From positions 62,001-126,000 of the forward strand of contig JAEQBH010002184.1 in NCBI GenBank assembly GCA_016808115.1: a DNA stretch of 64,000 bases, given 5' to 3'. The position numbers and the translations under genes are program-made. This stretch comes from Tetrastigma voinierianum (taxonomy: Eukaryota; Streptophyta; Magnoliopsida; Vitales; Vitaceae). The number at the start of each line of letters is the position of its first letter. Within the stretch, counting starts at the first letter, position 1. The notes under the pieces are model-generated. The model had not been told where the DNA came from. It ran no database searches and saw only the letters and a program-made list of their open reading frames with translations. Positions 1-13,200 of the stretch are shown in pieces.

Positions 1-4
1 ATTG

Positions 5-165
5 AATCCTAGTATTTTCAAATACCGGTGTTTCCGACGACGGCAATTGAATTTTGAAATGCTAGTGTTTTTGATGGCGGCAATTGACTCAGTATTTTGA
101 AATCCCGCTGTTGCCATCGGTGGAAATTGAAATTTGAAATGCCGCAGTTGCCGTCGACGGCATTG
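5..165. repeat. Degenerate ~40-bp tandem repeat
   Basis: About four imperfect units of roughly 38-42 bp follow one another. Each has an AATTGA / TTTTGAAAT part followed by a GC-richer part like GTTGCCGTCGACGGC. The rest of the stretch to about 850 is AT-rich and shows no gene or recognised repeat. Confidence 0.6.
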
Positions 166-957
166 CGAACTAGTTTCGTCAATACTTTCCCCAGCAAACT
201 AATTTTATCTTTATTTTTATGATTTGAATCATTTCCGTACAAAACTCTAAAGTTTAAGTAGGATCTGAAGGACATTGAAACATCTTATCCAAAAGGAAAA
301 GCATGTTAGAAAACTATATTATATAATATTGATAATAAGATGTGGGGAATGAGGAAAACGTGAGATTAAACCCAATCGCCCAACCAAACAAACTTTTTGT
401 ATAAACATTTCAAAAAAAAAAAAAAATGGTGACAAGTTGGTGAATAATTGGAAGAAATTGAAAGATATTATGAGGCTTATGAATATTCTATAAGAGATTT
501 TGGAAGAAACTACTTGATTGATGAATGTTCTGAAAAATGATTTTTTGGAAAAGAGTATTTTGAATGATGGACATTTTGGAAAAGATCTTCAAGTTACCGG
601 TTTATGGTTCATTGGTCGAACTCTAGTCAGTGATATAATAAATATATTTATTTTATTTTATTTAAATTTATAATATCATTAAAATATATAATTAATAATA
701 TTTAGGATATTATTTACTATTTTAAAATTTGTTAAGAAAAATGTATATGTTTAAATGAAAACATATTGAAAATGAAAGAAAACTTATAAATACTATTATT
801 ATATAATTAACTTTTGTAGAAAATATATTATTACACGACGTTGTATTCCACCGATGAGAGTGTTTCAACTTTCAACTCAGGTTTTCGCTTAAACCTAGGA
901 GGTGGAAAGCTGGAGTTTTGTTGTTTTTTTAAGTAAACCATAAATGAATCCTTATGA

Positions 958-1000
958 ATCCCACATCGAAAGCTGATTAGAAAATAATCAGCTTTATAAA
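958..1000 (+). promoter_or_regulatory. snRNA-type upstream element plus TATA box
   Basis: ATCCCACATCG at 958-968 is a full match to the plant snRNA upstream sequence element (RTCCCACATCG). A TATA-like TTTATAAA follows at 993-1000, leaving 24 bp between them, close to the spacing of Pol III-type plant snRNA promoters. Between the two is a perfect 9-bp hairpin (971-979 with 985-993). A T5 run lies at about 1,091-1,095. The same motif pair occurs in the LTR of the TRIM at 48,426, so this may be a TRIM LTR remnant rather than an RNA gene promoter. No known U6, U3 or 7SL sequence follows. Confidence 0.45.
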
Positions 1001-1530
1001 CCTCCCTCAACTATCATATAAAATGGTTGTACATTTTGAAAATAATCCCACAATAGCTCGAATCTGGACAGCGCTCACTTCTACATATACCTTTTTGTGG
1101 CTAATTATTTTCAACATGCAACAAATTCAATGTAGCAAACAATAGTAGTTCAAAATAATACCAAAATATATAATATAAAGAGCCAAATAGTAAAAGAAAA
1201 AAAAAACTATTATATAGGACAGCAATGAGTCGACCCACCCGATTCTTTCTACATACCAAGATTGATAAAAAGACAACATTCCTTTGTGTGACAAAACAAT
1301 AGCCACATGAATCACGATATAACACTATTAAATTTACACTATAATTTTCCGTGGAGCCCATTGAATTCACTGTGGTTCTTCTATAATCAAATCATGGATG
1401 GAAAATTATAAAAAATAAATACGTAAGGTTATGAATAAAGAATGTCTAACTTATAATTATTTTCCCTTAATTTGAGACCATTCCTTTTGAAATTCCACAC
1501 AAAGATTTGCATTTTCCCCGATTGTTTTAC

Positions 1531-2028
1531 TCATAATCGATATTGATTCCTTTTGGAAATTCAAGGACAAGATTTACCGGCACGTGTTTTCGTAATCATT
1601 TCTTCGCTACTCACTTTCGTGATTTGACAAAGCAACAATAGCCCCTCCTCCTCCTATTGAAGCTTCACCATCATGTATGACAATTGTTCTTACCACGATG
1701 TTGAGATCAAATGTCTGGTTGTATGAGAAAAACCCGATGGAGCCAAAGTAGACTCTCTGTAATCATTCTCGACAAGATCAAGGAGTTCCATTGATCTCAA
1801 TTCCCGGGGCTCTATCATTGATCCACTGGAAGGTCAAGCTCCGCACAATCAATTGGGCCTATTTGGCTGCTTTTTCCTGGATGGTACTTCACCATTGTGC
1901 GAACTGTTGCATATGACTTCCACATCCATAAGACGAGGGACATGAATAAATCCAAAGTTCGGCGCATTACCCACTGCTGTCGCCTTTAGAAGATCAACAA
2001 TCATTAGATTTTCGGCCTGATCTTTCTT
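1531..2028 (-). pseudogene. ADCS: Aminodeoxychorismate synthase, C-terminal exon remnant
   Basis: ADCS is the plastid folate enzyme that converts chorismate and glutamine to 4-amino-4-deoxychorismate for p-aminobenzoate. Translated on the minus strand, with shifts of frame, this stretch gives in order KDQAENLMIVDLL, HVPRLMDVE, LRSMELLDLVEN, GFFSYNQTFDLNIV and then GGGAIVALSN and TRA followed by LVLEF. That order fits the end of the chorismate-binding (PabB-like) domain. The segment that should read like GSMTGAPK is damaged, and there are several stops and small indels, for example one lost base after the TRA codons. The reading starts right after an AG at 2,030-2,029 preceded by a pyrimidine-rich stretch, as expected of an acceptor site. 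It continues the exon found at 16,542-16,905. Identity is confident; it cannot be functional. Confidence 0.85.
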
Positions 2029-2495
2029 CTATCACTATGGTAGAGTAAGAGAGATAGAGAGAGAGAGTAGAGAGTTAAATTTATAAAATCACAACATCTT
2101 AGGCTTTCAAAATTTATTACTTTTGACCTAAAAGCATTGTCTTCATTAACATTTGTGTAGAAAATCTCCTAATCATAATAAAAATTTAAATACATATTCC
2201 ACCAGCACAAATGAATCATTAACCAATAACATTTGCAAGCATATTAAAAACCTGAGGGACTAAATTGCTTCATATGATAGAAATAACAAGCAAAAATAAT
2301 CCTTAGAAAAACTAAGTTAAGAAAAGAAAAACACTGATGGAATATATTAAAATGAATGGCTATTTCAAGGTCAGAACAATGGCTACAAGTGTATAAAAAG
2401 AATAGCAAAACGGAAGAATCAACCATCTGATAAGACCCTCTTGGTGGTTTACCACTCTTTTCCACAAAACATTGACTACTTTAAAAGTGCGATAT
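2029..2495. other. Intron-like spacer
   Basis: No gene is visible. A GA-rich run lies at about 2,044-2,072. This is the acceptor-side end of the transposon-filled interval between the two ADCS exon remnants. Confidence 0.4.
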
Positions 2496-3254
2496 TGTGA
2501 AACCCGGGAAAAAACGTATTTTTTTTTCTTTTTTTCTTTTCGAAATGAGCCGGTTCCGTACCCACCCGAACGTACAAAAAACCCTAGATATTTCACCGGA
2601 TAACGAAACGAATCACGTCCGCGTTAGGAATCATCTCACGAAATCTAGTTAGAACCAAAACGAATCGCGTCACTCGACCGTCAGCTTTGCACGCATTTCA
2701 GACCCGAATTCGCCACAATCGTAAGTGCCATGTGGCACTTTAGATGGGAGACACTTGGCACATGAGTGGGCCAAGTGTCATGCCCTTAGGATTCCATGAG
2801 TTGGGTGGGGGCCAAATGTCAAGCCACCTCATGCATGGAGCATGAAAGGGGCTGAAATTGTGAGGCTGGAGAACACTTGGTCTCTGAAAGACCAAGTGTC
2901 AAACAAATGGATGCTGTGCTCCCTAGGTCAAACAAATTTGTGTTTGAGGAGAGATGGCAAACAATTGTGAGGACAAGAGGAGAAGAAAGAAAAGGAGAAA
3001 GAAAGAAAAAAGGGAAGGAAAGGAAGAAGGAGAAAAGCAAACAAAGAGAACCAAAGTGTAGCATTTTCTCGTTCAAGGGTGTTGGTGGAGTTCAGCAAAT
3101 TCGCTTGACTACCCAAATGTGTAGGGACTTCTCCTACCATGGTTATATCTTGTCTAAGAGTTGTTTGATGACAGGAAGGTAAATCCATGCAAAGGAAATG
3201 ATGAATGACGCTTTCTAGCAAATCAAGATGTTAGAATTGTTTGTTTATTCATTT

Positions 3255-3440
3255 TTACAAGATTAAAATCTTGAGATGATTCTGTTGAAAACCGATTTAT
3301 TTAAATCTGGAAATGGCTTTGTTAAAACTGATTTTATGGGGATTAAAATCTGGAAATGGCCTTGTTGAAACTGAGTTATGTGAGGATTAAAGATATGGAA
3401 ATGGTCTTGATTTATATGCGGATTAAAATCTATAAATTGT
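3255..3440 (+). repeat. ~60-bp tandem repeat inside the LTR
   Basis: Three to four imperfect units carrying GATTAAAATCTGGAAATGG and TTGTTGAAACTGA blocks. Confidence 0.5.
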
Positions 3441-3514
3441 TTTGTTGATCCTGATGAGATACAAGCATGATGATGTTGTATGTGTTTGGTGTATGGTTGA
3501 TTTTGATTTGCATG

Positions 3515-4370
3515 AAAACATGGTGATTTTCTGGGTTTTTAGACTGAAGAAGATATCAGTTTGGTACATAAATAATGAAAAACATGCAAAACTTTCCGGG
3601 GTTTTAGACCTAAGAGATATCTGCTTATGTATGGTTGATTTGCATGACTAATATGCAGAATGTTCTAGGTTTTTAGACTGAAGAAAACCCAGTTTGGTGT
3701 ATTATTGTATGCATGAAAAACATGCAAAATTTTATGGGCTTTCATGCATGACTAACATGCAGAATGTCTTGGGTTTTTAGATCAAAGAAAACTCAGTTTG
3801 GTGTATCCTGTATGCATGACTAACATGCAGAATGTTCTAGGTTTTTAGACGAAGAAAACTCAGTTATGTATTATTGTATGCATGAAAACATGCAGAATTT
3901 GGCTTTCATGCATGATTAACATGCAGAATTTTCCTGGAACTGATGACTGATGAATAACATGCAGAATTGTGAATATTAATTCAGAATTGTGAATGTTAAC
4001 ATGCAGAATTTTCATGGAACTGATGACTGATGAATAACATGCAGAATTGTGAATATTAATTCAGAATTGTGGATGTTAACATGCAGAATTTTCATGGAAC
4101 TGATGACTGATGAATAACATGCAGAATTGTGAATATTAACATGCAGAATTTTCTGGAACTAATATGGTTATTGCATGTTATTGTATGTGCTGTTTTCTGG
4201 GTTTTAAGACTAAAAATCAAAGTTGGCTTGTTATTACTTGAATGCAGAATTTTTTGGAACTAATATGGTTATTGCATGTTATTGTATGTGCTGTTTTTCT
4301 GAGTTTTAAGACTGAAAATCAAAGTTGGCTTGTTATTACTTAAATGAATGCCATGCAGAATTTTCTGGAA
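3515..4370 (+). repeat. Three consecutive tandem arrays (ACATGCAGAAT units)
   Basis: The first array has units of about 90 bp with TTTTTAGACTGAAGAAA and CATGCAGAATGT. The second has about three copies of a ~86-bp unit containing CTGATGACTGATGAATAACA. The third has two copies of a ~107-bp unit with GGTTATTGCATGTTATTG. All share the ACATGCAGAAT word. They are specific to this family C copy, so they look like local expansion inside the LTR. Confidence 0.7.
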
Positions 4371-4472
4371 CTAATCTGGTTAGGCATGCTTATGTGATGT
4401 ACTGATTTGAATATGTGGAATATTAACATGACTGCATGTATGTTAAATATATGAAATGTTGTGTGCATTAGA

Positions 4473-7385
4473 TGTAACACCCCGTCCCGAGAGAGTCTAC
4501 AGTACATGACACTGTAGGGGTGTATAAGAGTACTAAGTGTCACACTGAAATATTTGGAGACTAAAAGTGGGAAATGATAAATTTATGGAACCCGGAATAA
4601 TGGTATTAAACCAAGGGTACAATTGTCATTAAGCAAAAGAATATGAAAATCAAAATTTAGTTAGAGATGGGCCACAATACAATTTCAAAAGTTGCAATTG
4701 CAATAATTAAAAGATGAGGGCTAGTTGCAATTTATGATAAGTTGATATTTTAATAAAGAGGAAAATAAAAGCCAAAATTTATTTATCTAAGTTTGGGCCC
4801 TTAGCAAACCGTAGAGAGTAAAGAGAAGAGAGCAAGAAGAGGAAGAGAGGAGGAAGAAGGAAGAGGAGAGGTCCAAAGATTAAGGTATGCCTTTGTCTTA
4901 GAATCAAGTGTATTAGATTCTTAGGGCTTGGGTATGGAGATTAGTTCTCCTTTGATCTAGGTTCTGTGCAAAGAGCACATGAAGCCTTTGGAATTGTCAA
5001 GTTATGTGAGTAAAACCCCAATTGATGTAAAAGAAACTCTGGAATCATCAAATTACATGATGTTTAAAAAGAATTGGTGGACCTTAGGTAGTGTTTGGAA
5101 TTTTCACCTAAGGTTTTGGTTTTGAGTTTCCAAAACACCAATTCATGTTTGGTGGGAGTTGCTTTAGATAAATTCCAAGTTGGTTTTTGAGGTATTATGA
5201 ATTATAGTTATATGGAGTGAATTGGCATCAAAAGTGGGAGAAATAACAAAATCTGGGTATTTCTCGGTATCTTCTACCGGTACACTGGAAGTTGTACCGC
5301 ATGTTTGCTTCGTCATTTTTGGGCTAAGTTGTACCGTAGTAGTTAAGTTGTACCAGATAACTTGTTCTGGTTTTCCCTGCTTCGACTGGGCCAGATTTTG
5401 GCCATAACTTCCTCATTTCTTATCCGATTTGATCCAAGTGGCTAAGCATAAAATAGGAATTCAAGGAGAACAAAATCCTAAGAAGTAGGAATCACCAATT
5501 TTATCCTAAGTGGCCTAAAAATTCACTCAAAGTGGGGGCCATGTGCAAGAAAATTCTGATTCCGCTTTGGACATAGAGTAGTCCGGGTTGCTTCGACGTA
5601 GAATTTGAGTTTCTGGTGTTCAATTGGGTGATTCCAGTTGAATAGAACCCTTAGCACCTTAGCTTTAAAAGAGTATGAAGAGTGACTAATTCTAGGAAGC
5701 AATGCTAAGGCGCGATTAATTTGTTGCCATTCGTTTGAGTGCAGTTAAAAGTATATGGATAAGTGTGGAACCGTGCTCAAGCAAGCAAAGAGGTGAGTGT
5801 TCTGTAAACTCATTTTTCCAAATATCAGTATTATTATTATTATTACAAATTGTTTATTAATCGGTATTTCATGGTTTTGAATGCAAACCATTTTCAAGAA
5901 GCAAGTAATGATAAAGCAAGTATATGGTTTTGAGCGTCCATTTGAAAGAAAGCATTGGTTTTAAATCGAAACCATAAAATAAGTAAGTAAGCAAATGGTT
6001 TTGAAAAGTTAAACCATTTTTCAATCAGCGCAAGTAAGCAATGGTTTTGAAAATTAAACCACTTTCAAGCAAGCAAGCAAATGGTTTCAAAGTGTAAAAC
6101 CATTTTACAAAGAGCAAGCAAGCAAGCAAGCAAAGAAAGTTTGAGAAAACAAGGCCTTCCCTAGTTTTAAGCAAGCAAACCGGTCAGAGGTATTCCGTAC
6201 GTGCACGGTGGTGTTAGGATTTCATACATGCATTGTAGTTTTGCCTAGAAACTTAGGACATACATCATGCATTTAAAGGAGACCGTGGCACGTACAGGAG
6301 TATATAAGGTTATGAGCTCTAACTAAATTATGGTGATGGCGACACGAGGTCAATTCCACCATATTTACCGGAAAAAGAAAAGAAAAAGGTGACGCGGACA
6401 AAGGTCCTTCCACCGGCACGGTTGAGCACAGGTTCCCGTGTTCACTAGGGTATGATAAGCAAAATGTGCCTCCATCGTCGATGTTTTATAAGCATGATAT
6501 GCCGCTTTGAAAACTCAAACCATTTGGTTCCTGGGGCCGCCAGCAGAGTTTTAAAGCAAACGGTTACCCAGCCTCGCTAGGAGCCCCAAACGACGGCTGA
6601 GCAAGCTCCCGTGGGTTTTATTAAAAGCATGCTATTGAGCTGTGTCTGCTTTTTATGAAAAAGTTTTCAGAAACTTTTAAAGCAAAGTGTCCGTGAAAGG
6701 TTTTAAGAGACTTTTCAAACAAGATAAAGCAAGAAAAGAAAAGTATGAGAATTTTTATAACTTAAGCAAGCAAGAAATAAGAGTTTTACAAGCTTTAAAG
6801 AAAAGCAAACAAAGTCATAAGTATTAAAAGTTTCATAAACTTTTTAAAAGCAAGCAAGTGAAAAAAAAAAAAAAGAAGCAAGCAAAGAAAAGTTTTAGAA
6901 ACTTTCAAGCAAGCAAAGCAAAGTAAAGCTTATGGAAAATATTGTAAAAGAAAGTTTTACAATGTTTTCCTGAGCAAAATCTTTTATAAGCATACACTAC
7001 TCGAGCTCGTTTAGCTCATTATTTGTATTTTAAAACTATTTTCCGTACAGTATTTGTAAGACTGAGCACTATAGGATTTCGGTCCCATATCGCTTTGCGG
7101 CTGTGGTATTAATTATATTTTGTAAGAACATTACTTGAATCAGGAATGGAACATACATGTACATAGTAGTTTTGCTTTCGAACGTGTCGTATGTCAAGGC
7201 CACATTTCGATATAGTGTAAAATTGGATGGCGCTGTGATTTGAATTAGACTATGTGCAAATTGGCCATGTCATTTAAGTTTTTCCTCACGCTAAGATTTT
7301 ACCAAATCCTAAGTTATAAATAAAAGAAAAATTTTGATGTGAGGTTTAAGCAAGCAAATACTGGCCGTCACAGGATTTCTAGTCG
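4473..7385 (+). mobile_element. Family A solo LTR (TGTAACACCCC)
   Basis: Starts TGTAACACCCCGTCCCGAGAG and is bounded by a perfect 5-bp target duplication TTAGA (4,468-4,472 and 7,386-7,390). Its first ~450 bp match, block for block, the minus-strand family A LTR at 20,315-23,339 (the GTGTATAAGAG, GTCATTAAGCAAAAG and AAAGATTAAGGTATG blocks). The two copies are similar in length (2,913 and 3,025 bp). The last two bases are CG instead of the expected CA, a one-base change. No coding capacity. Confidence 0.7.
5880..6960 (+). repeat. AAGCAAGC-rich region
   Basis: Runs of AAGCAAGC and AGCAAG separate repeated blocks of ATGGTTTTGAAA and AAACCATTTT. This is low-complexity expansion inside the family A LTR and not coding. 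Confidence 0.6.
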
Positions 7386-8485
7386 TTAGAGGTAATGGTC
7401 GATTTATGTGAGGCACGCCCGCCGCCTGCAGGTGGGGTGCCCGGGCTGCATAGACATAGTTAGTAATGTCACTCATGAGTGTTCATAGCACACACATAGT
7501 GTACTCTGTAGAATGTCCATGTAGAGGTTTTCTTACATATCAAGTCATGGCTCAGTGCAAGGCACAAATCGTGACAGACAGGCAAGCAGAATAATTCATA
7601 TTACATGAGAGTGTGTACATGGTACCGATTTGGCAATCGCATTCTGTTGAATCGTGTGGGCTTGGAATGGGACGAAGCCAAATCGAAGTTCCATAGTGTT
7701 AAACTAAATGGAAAATGAAATGTGCTCTGGGCAAGTAGGGAATAGATACTCCCTCGTAAAAACCCGAAACCTCGCTAGATAGCGTATCCACCGCTGAAAG
7801 CCCGAAAAATGCCTGAGGGTGGTGACCCGCCAAGTGAGACTCGAAAAGCTCATGCTCCAAAAGACACGAAACGCATTAAATAAATATCACAAAGACTACG
7901 AGTTGTGAGAGATGGGACGAGATTGACTCAAGATCGATTCCATTGGCACTTGCGTTAGGTGGTGGGTCGGAGGTTGACCCGTACTTAGCCATGTACGCGG
8001 TCGCCTCATACATGCATGTGTAGATTTTTTCCGGCGATAGGGATAACATGTATGCACGGATTGTCATTGGTTTGATCGTGAATGATCATTCGCGATGTGC
8101 ACCTAGGTAGAAATAAATTTCCCTATAGGATTTATCTCTACCGAAGCGTTAGGCTCACCCTACCGTGGGACTTTCTGTGGCCAAAAGATGTGTACGGTGA
8201 AGACGACGCCCCAGAGGCCTGGATTATGAAGCTGGGCCTGACCGTGGGCCTCGATTCTCGGTTTCAGGTACCTATTAGAACGACCTGGGGCTTTAATATA
8301 TGTTTTGTATTGTGGAGTGATGTAATAATCCTTGTGATCTAGGGATAGAAATGGCGGTCTCGTAACTGTATGATCAGCAGATGATGGGCCCTATTGGTCC
8401 ATTATACGGGTCTCATGATATGAGACACATGGTGTTTTCGCAGTCACTAGAATGTAACGGACCTGCTTTGGGGTGTCACGCATAT

Positions 8486-8760
8486 TGTTTACCAAAGTAT
8501 CTGTGTTCCTCACATCACAAACTTCAAAGATGAACAAAGAATCGATAGTGCATTACAAGAGAGTATTTTAAGAAAATTTGTTTGTATTTCATTAACTAAA
8601 TAGCAATTTCAAGAAATTATTTCTCAAAAACAATTCATGGAGATACAACCAAACACAACTATAGTTCTTATTTTGCAGAAATAAGAGACAGGCCATACTG
8701 TTGGCCACGTTGCATAGTCAGAAGATTCTTTCGCCCAATCTCTAAGGTCGACAAAGGTAT
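8486..8760. other. Unassigned intergenic or intron stretch
   Basis: No repeat or gene is recognised. A minus-strand frame near 8,660-8,760 is open, but I cannot tie it to a family. Confidence 0.3.
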
Positions 8761-9942
8761 CACTACTACAAAAATTAAAATTTATGATGCTTCATCTATG
8801 ACGTTTATCAAAAAGTGCCATTATATAAAATGTGATTAGGCATATCATGATGCTTAATTAAAAACGTCATTATCTCATATATTTTTTTTTAATTTTTATG
8901 ACGTTTATTAGAAGTGTCATTGATAAACGGAGTTCTTATCCGAAAACCTAGACGTTTTTTAAATGTTTGGTAATAATTCAGAGACAATGACACCCCTTTG
9001 GAGCGCCATCATTATGTAGTTTTTTTTTTTTAAATTTAAAAAAAGGATCTCGAACCCTACTTTCCCATCGCGAACCCGATAAATCGAGAAGTAAGAGTGC
9101 ATACGTACCTCTTTTCTGGTTGGTGAAGAGGAGAGAGAAAACAAAGAGGGTTGGTTATCGAGCAAGAATGTGAGGATCTCTGGGATGATTTCGCTAAAAG
9201 ATTGGGAGAAAGCACTGTGAAACGTAAAAGGTGAATAGTGTTAGATCGATCTCCAAGTTTGAACCTTTCTTCGAATAGTGGGGGTTTGGCTATATGTGTC
9301 AGACGAGGGTGTTCTCAAAGGTTGTTAAGGGGCGAAGAATCTTCGATGTTGTTGATCGATAGCAACTCAGTCTCGAATGGTGGGTCTAGGGCGATAATCA
9401 TTTGAATGGAGGGGATGTCACACTGCCTCGAATGGTATCTAGGTGATAATCAATCATCCGAATGGAGAGGATGTCACAAGTGCCGGGCGAGAAAGAAACC
9501 ATCAAGGGAGTATGTCCGGTCAACAAGCCGTTAACTGCTTCTGCTCTTTTTAGTGTTCGAGTGAGAATATCACATACCTGATCCCCCTTGGCCTAATCTT
9601 TCTCTATCTTTTTTATTTTCTTTGCTTCTCATCATTGATTATCAGGATATTCACTCTCTGGTCATATAGAAGAAAAGAAGAGAGTGTGCAAAAACACTAG
9701 AGAAAAAAAGCTAGATGTTAATCTTTTTCTTTTCCCTGGAGGCTATTTCCATTTAGGTTTCTCTTGGGGGATGTTACATCTTAATATGGTGTTCAAGTTT
9801 CAATCTTGGGGGTTTTTCTTGATAGGTTGAGGCTTCTCCGCATATGGGTGTTTGATTTTTGTTAATCAAGCTTTGTCGAGGTCTTAAAGCATGTGACATT
9901 TCTAGGTTTTGGTTTCATTTGTTTTCATTGTTGATTTCAGAC

Positions 9943-10262
9943 GGAACTTGCTTTAGGAAAGCAACATGTAAAGAAGAGAGGAGAACAAGCACATTTTGAG
10001 GAGTGCCTAGTGTGCTTGAAATGAAATCTAATAATTTAAGGTGATCTTTAGTTTTCAAGTTAAACTAATTTCTTATAGTTTTATGTGTTTGGTTTGGGTT
10101 TGCTTATAGAGATTATGTGAGTTGTTCAAAATGCTAAGATTGAGACTGAGAATTTGGAGATTCTGTTGAGGGAGAAATAAATCAAAGTGGAAACTTTGTG
10201 AAAAATGAAATTGAAATACATAGGATGGAGAATGATCAATTGGAAAAGAGTGTTGTTGAGGT
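9943..10262 (+). pseudogene. Exon-like, coiled-coil-type fragment in the CACTA element
   Basis: After a splice-acceptor-like TTGATTTCAG comes a short open stretch (about 27 codons, TELALGKQHVKKRGEQAHF...). Further on, about 10,118-10,262, are heptad-like charged segments (ENLEILLREK; EIEIHRMENDQLEKSVVEV), which end at a GAG/GTATT donor-like site. Frames are broken by stops. The look is that of captured and decayed exons of a coiled-coil protein. I do not recognise the gene, and the splice sites are guesses. Confidence 0.3.
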
Positions 10263-13200
10263 ATTATTTCTTTGCTTACACTCGTGAGCTATTATTTCTT
10301 GCTATAATCGATTTTTAATTCGATTTTTTTTCTTCTCAATAATGATCTAATTTCTATTCTTTGAAGTTCCTTGAGAAGTCAAATATATTGATGTGAAAGA
10401 TTATGAGTACGAGTTACGATTTTCATCATTTGTAGGTAAATTTCTATTCTTGATATTTTCAGTTTTTTATTTTTGAGGATGGTTGAATCATTTCTATTTA
10501 GTTCATTTTGTTTTATTTTTATTTATTCTTATGTTTGTGGCCTTGTGGGGGCTTTTTCTTTTGGGCAAGTGTGAATGTACCTCTCTACCTATAGTTTACT
10601 AGTTCATTTGTCCTTAGTTCAGGCTTTTGGGATATCAGGATGGGTAGGTGTCATAACACAAAATCTTCTGACACAACCTAAATGGATCAATAGTCGGTAG
10701 TTTGGGGCTCTTATTTAAACAAAAGTTTTGATGGGGAGGCATCTTCTTCTCTCCTTGGCAATGCGTATCCAAGCCATGATGATGAATTTTTCCTGTATTG
10801 CAGCAGCTTCACCACCCTCTTTTCTATCAATTCACCATCCCTTTTCGGGAGTAGTGTTTTATTAATCAAAATCAGAGGAAGCATGATTCAATGGTTTTGA
10901 TAAAGGATACTTCATTTTAATCCATCCATGTTCTAGCAAGTGACATTTTCTAATCAAGTATACTCACCTGCTTTGTTTTGAGAGTGCACGTGAATTGCAA
11001 GCCCCTATTAACTTCATATGCGACTAGGAAAACAATTTTTTCTAGCCTAAGTTGCAAATTACAATGGCTTACTGCCTCAATTCATGGACCATTGAAATGG
11101 TTGCAACTTGTAGAATATTAAGAGGGGGAAAAAAGAAGAAAAACTTGTTCCCTTTATACTTTTCTCCCTCAAAACTCCTAATTCAATCCTATTTATTCTA
11201 TTTATGCCTCGACAACACCTATTTGATTGATAAAATTTAAGCATGCACATAGTCTCTGTTGTAGGCCTCAAAGATCGAACAAGTCTTTTCCTCAAGCTAC
11301 ATGTTGATGAACTCAACTTCCTAATAAATTTAAGATTGTGGCTTTTCTTCTCATTTTGTTTAATGAAGTTTCAGAGTTTAAGGGACCTATTAGAAGCTCG
11401 GGGTTTATTGACTATATATCTTGTCTTGATCCTAACATTCTCCTCCATTTTGGTGGTAAAGTGCTAGAGGGCAGATAGAGTTGGTGATATATATTTCGAC
11501 TTGTGAAGATGTTCTTGCAAAGAAATAAAATGAGATTATGATGATGGGGTTTGAATGCAGCAAAGAAAACAAATCCATCTTATACAAGCTAAAACTCGAG
11601 ACATTGGCATTACTATTCCACCATCGTACTTGGTCTATTTTAATATCCCTTGCTTTTGCTATCAAAACAAGTCATTGAAAGAAAAAATGTTTACAAGCCT
11701 TTGTGTTGCATGGGTCTTCATTTAATTTATAAATTGTAGGATATTTGAATATTAATAGTTCCCAGTAATAGCTTCTATCCTTTGTGACTATTTTGATTTT
11801 CTTTTGATACTCAAAACCCAAGTTGAAGATTCTTAGCATAAGCCCCTCAATTTTCCTCCTCATGCTTGCTAAGACGGTTTTGTAATCAAACAAGAAATGA
11901 TTTAGAAACGAGCCCACTACCTCTGCAACACTCATCATTTCATCATCCCAACCAACATCATTTTCTTGAGAAAAAAAAAGGGTAGCCTTGGGGACCTATC
12001 CCTCAAAATTGTAGTCCCCTTCCAGATTTCATGTTGACTTGGTTATGCAATGCTCTAATGTAGATAACCGGTGGGACAATTGGGGAAGTGAAGGCAGTTG
12101 TAGACATGCACCAAAGGAAGGCAGAGATGGTTAGACACTTATATGCCTTTATTACCTTACCTGGTTTGTATATAATAAATATTTAAATATTCTTTTCATC
12201 CATTCACACACATTTTCTATTTTTTCATTGAAACTCATCATATGTAGCTGCATCCTTTGATTATGTTTTTGTTTTCATGAAAGTCTTCTCCATATGGTAA
12301 AGTAGATTCTCACATAATGTTATTAAGTTGTAAAGTCTCACTTCTATAAATATAATGAGTAGAGACTCAAAATTCTAAAGTAAAGATTAGAAACTTTATC
12401 CACTCACACTTTTCTTTACTAACCGGATTCAAAGAAAAGAAAAGATTATTTTCCTCGATCAATTATTTATAATCTATAAATAAATAAAACAAAGGTGAAA
12501 AGCAAAGGAAAATAGTAAAGTATAGAGGATAAAGGATGATATATTAGGGCCCAAGCTTCCAAAGGTTACCTTTTCTCCTAATACAAATCTTTCCAAGTTT
12601 GCTTTGATTTTGAATAACCTTGATTCCTCATCATTGAATTTTAACCAACATGTTTTTCTACATTCTTCTTGATTGGATTAGTAGCTCATTAGGAGATGGT
12701 AGGCTTTCATTTATAAATTTTATTGATGTTTTGGAAAGTTTAAATCATAAATACCTTAGTTTTTTTTGTTAACCTAATAATAATAATCAATCAGAGCTTC
12801 AATTACTCAACTTTCACCAATGGAATTAGGCCTTAATACTACATTGGCAATTCCAACCACCCAATTCACTCCATTGAAGTCAATGTAACTTTAGGTCAAG
12901 TCCCACTACCATGAAATTTCAGGATAACATGAGGGGCAGGGAGCAGGGGTGTTTGAACTAAATAAATTGTTAATTTTTGGGATTAGAACACAAAGTCCCA
13001 CTATTAATCATTTTTATTTTCTTGAAACATTTTATGGCATTGAGTAACCTTTTTTATGTGTAATTTTTTATAACTTGTCTATAAGCAACTTATTGTGACA
13101 TCAAGCCATCATCCCTATGTAAGAGGATGACATCGCTTCATTATTATCGATTCAATTTTCCTAGTAAGATTGAGAAGTTTGCCTACCATATTCTCTTTCA

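Larger units (their letters stand above)
2496..8480 (+). mobile_element. Family C solo LTR, split by a family A LTR
   Basis: Starts TGTGAAACCCGGG and ends GGGGTGTCACG, matching the start and end of the better-preserved family C LTR at 39,076-40,871. The 5' part (2,496-4,472) and 3' part (7,386-8,480) are separated by a family A insertion. The 3' part shares landmarks with other C copies, such as the GTGCACCTAGGT block near 8,098 and the TCTCATGATAT block near 8,411. GATAT at 2,491-2,495 and CATAT at 8,481-8,485 look like a target duplication with one mismatch. No coding domain is present. Confidence 0.65.

Noticed and set aside
2877..3221. Lys/Arg/Glu-rich frame of 101 codons and its antisense
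   Set aside because: Purine-rich tract of the same LTR family.
8450..8480. End of the family A LTR placed at GGGGTGTCACG
   Set aside because: The sequence from about 7,390 to 8,480 matches family C, and a TTAGA duplication places the family A end at 7,385.
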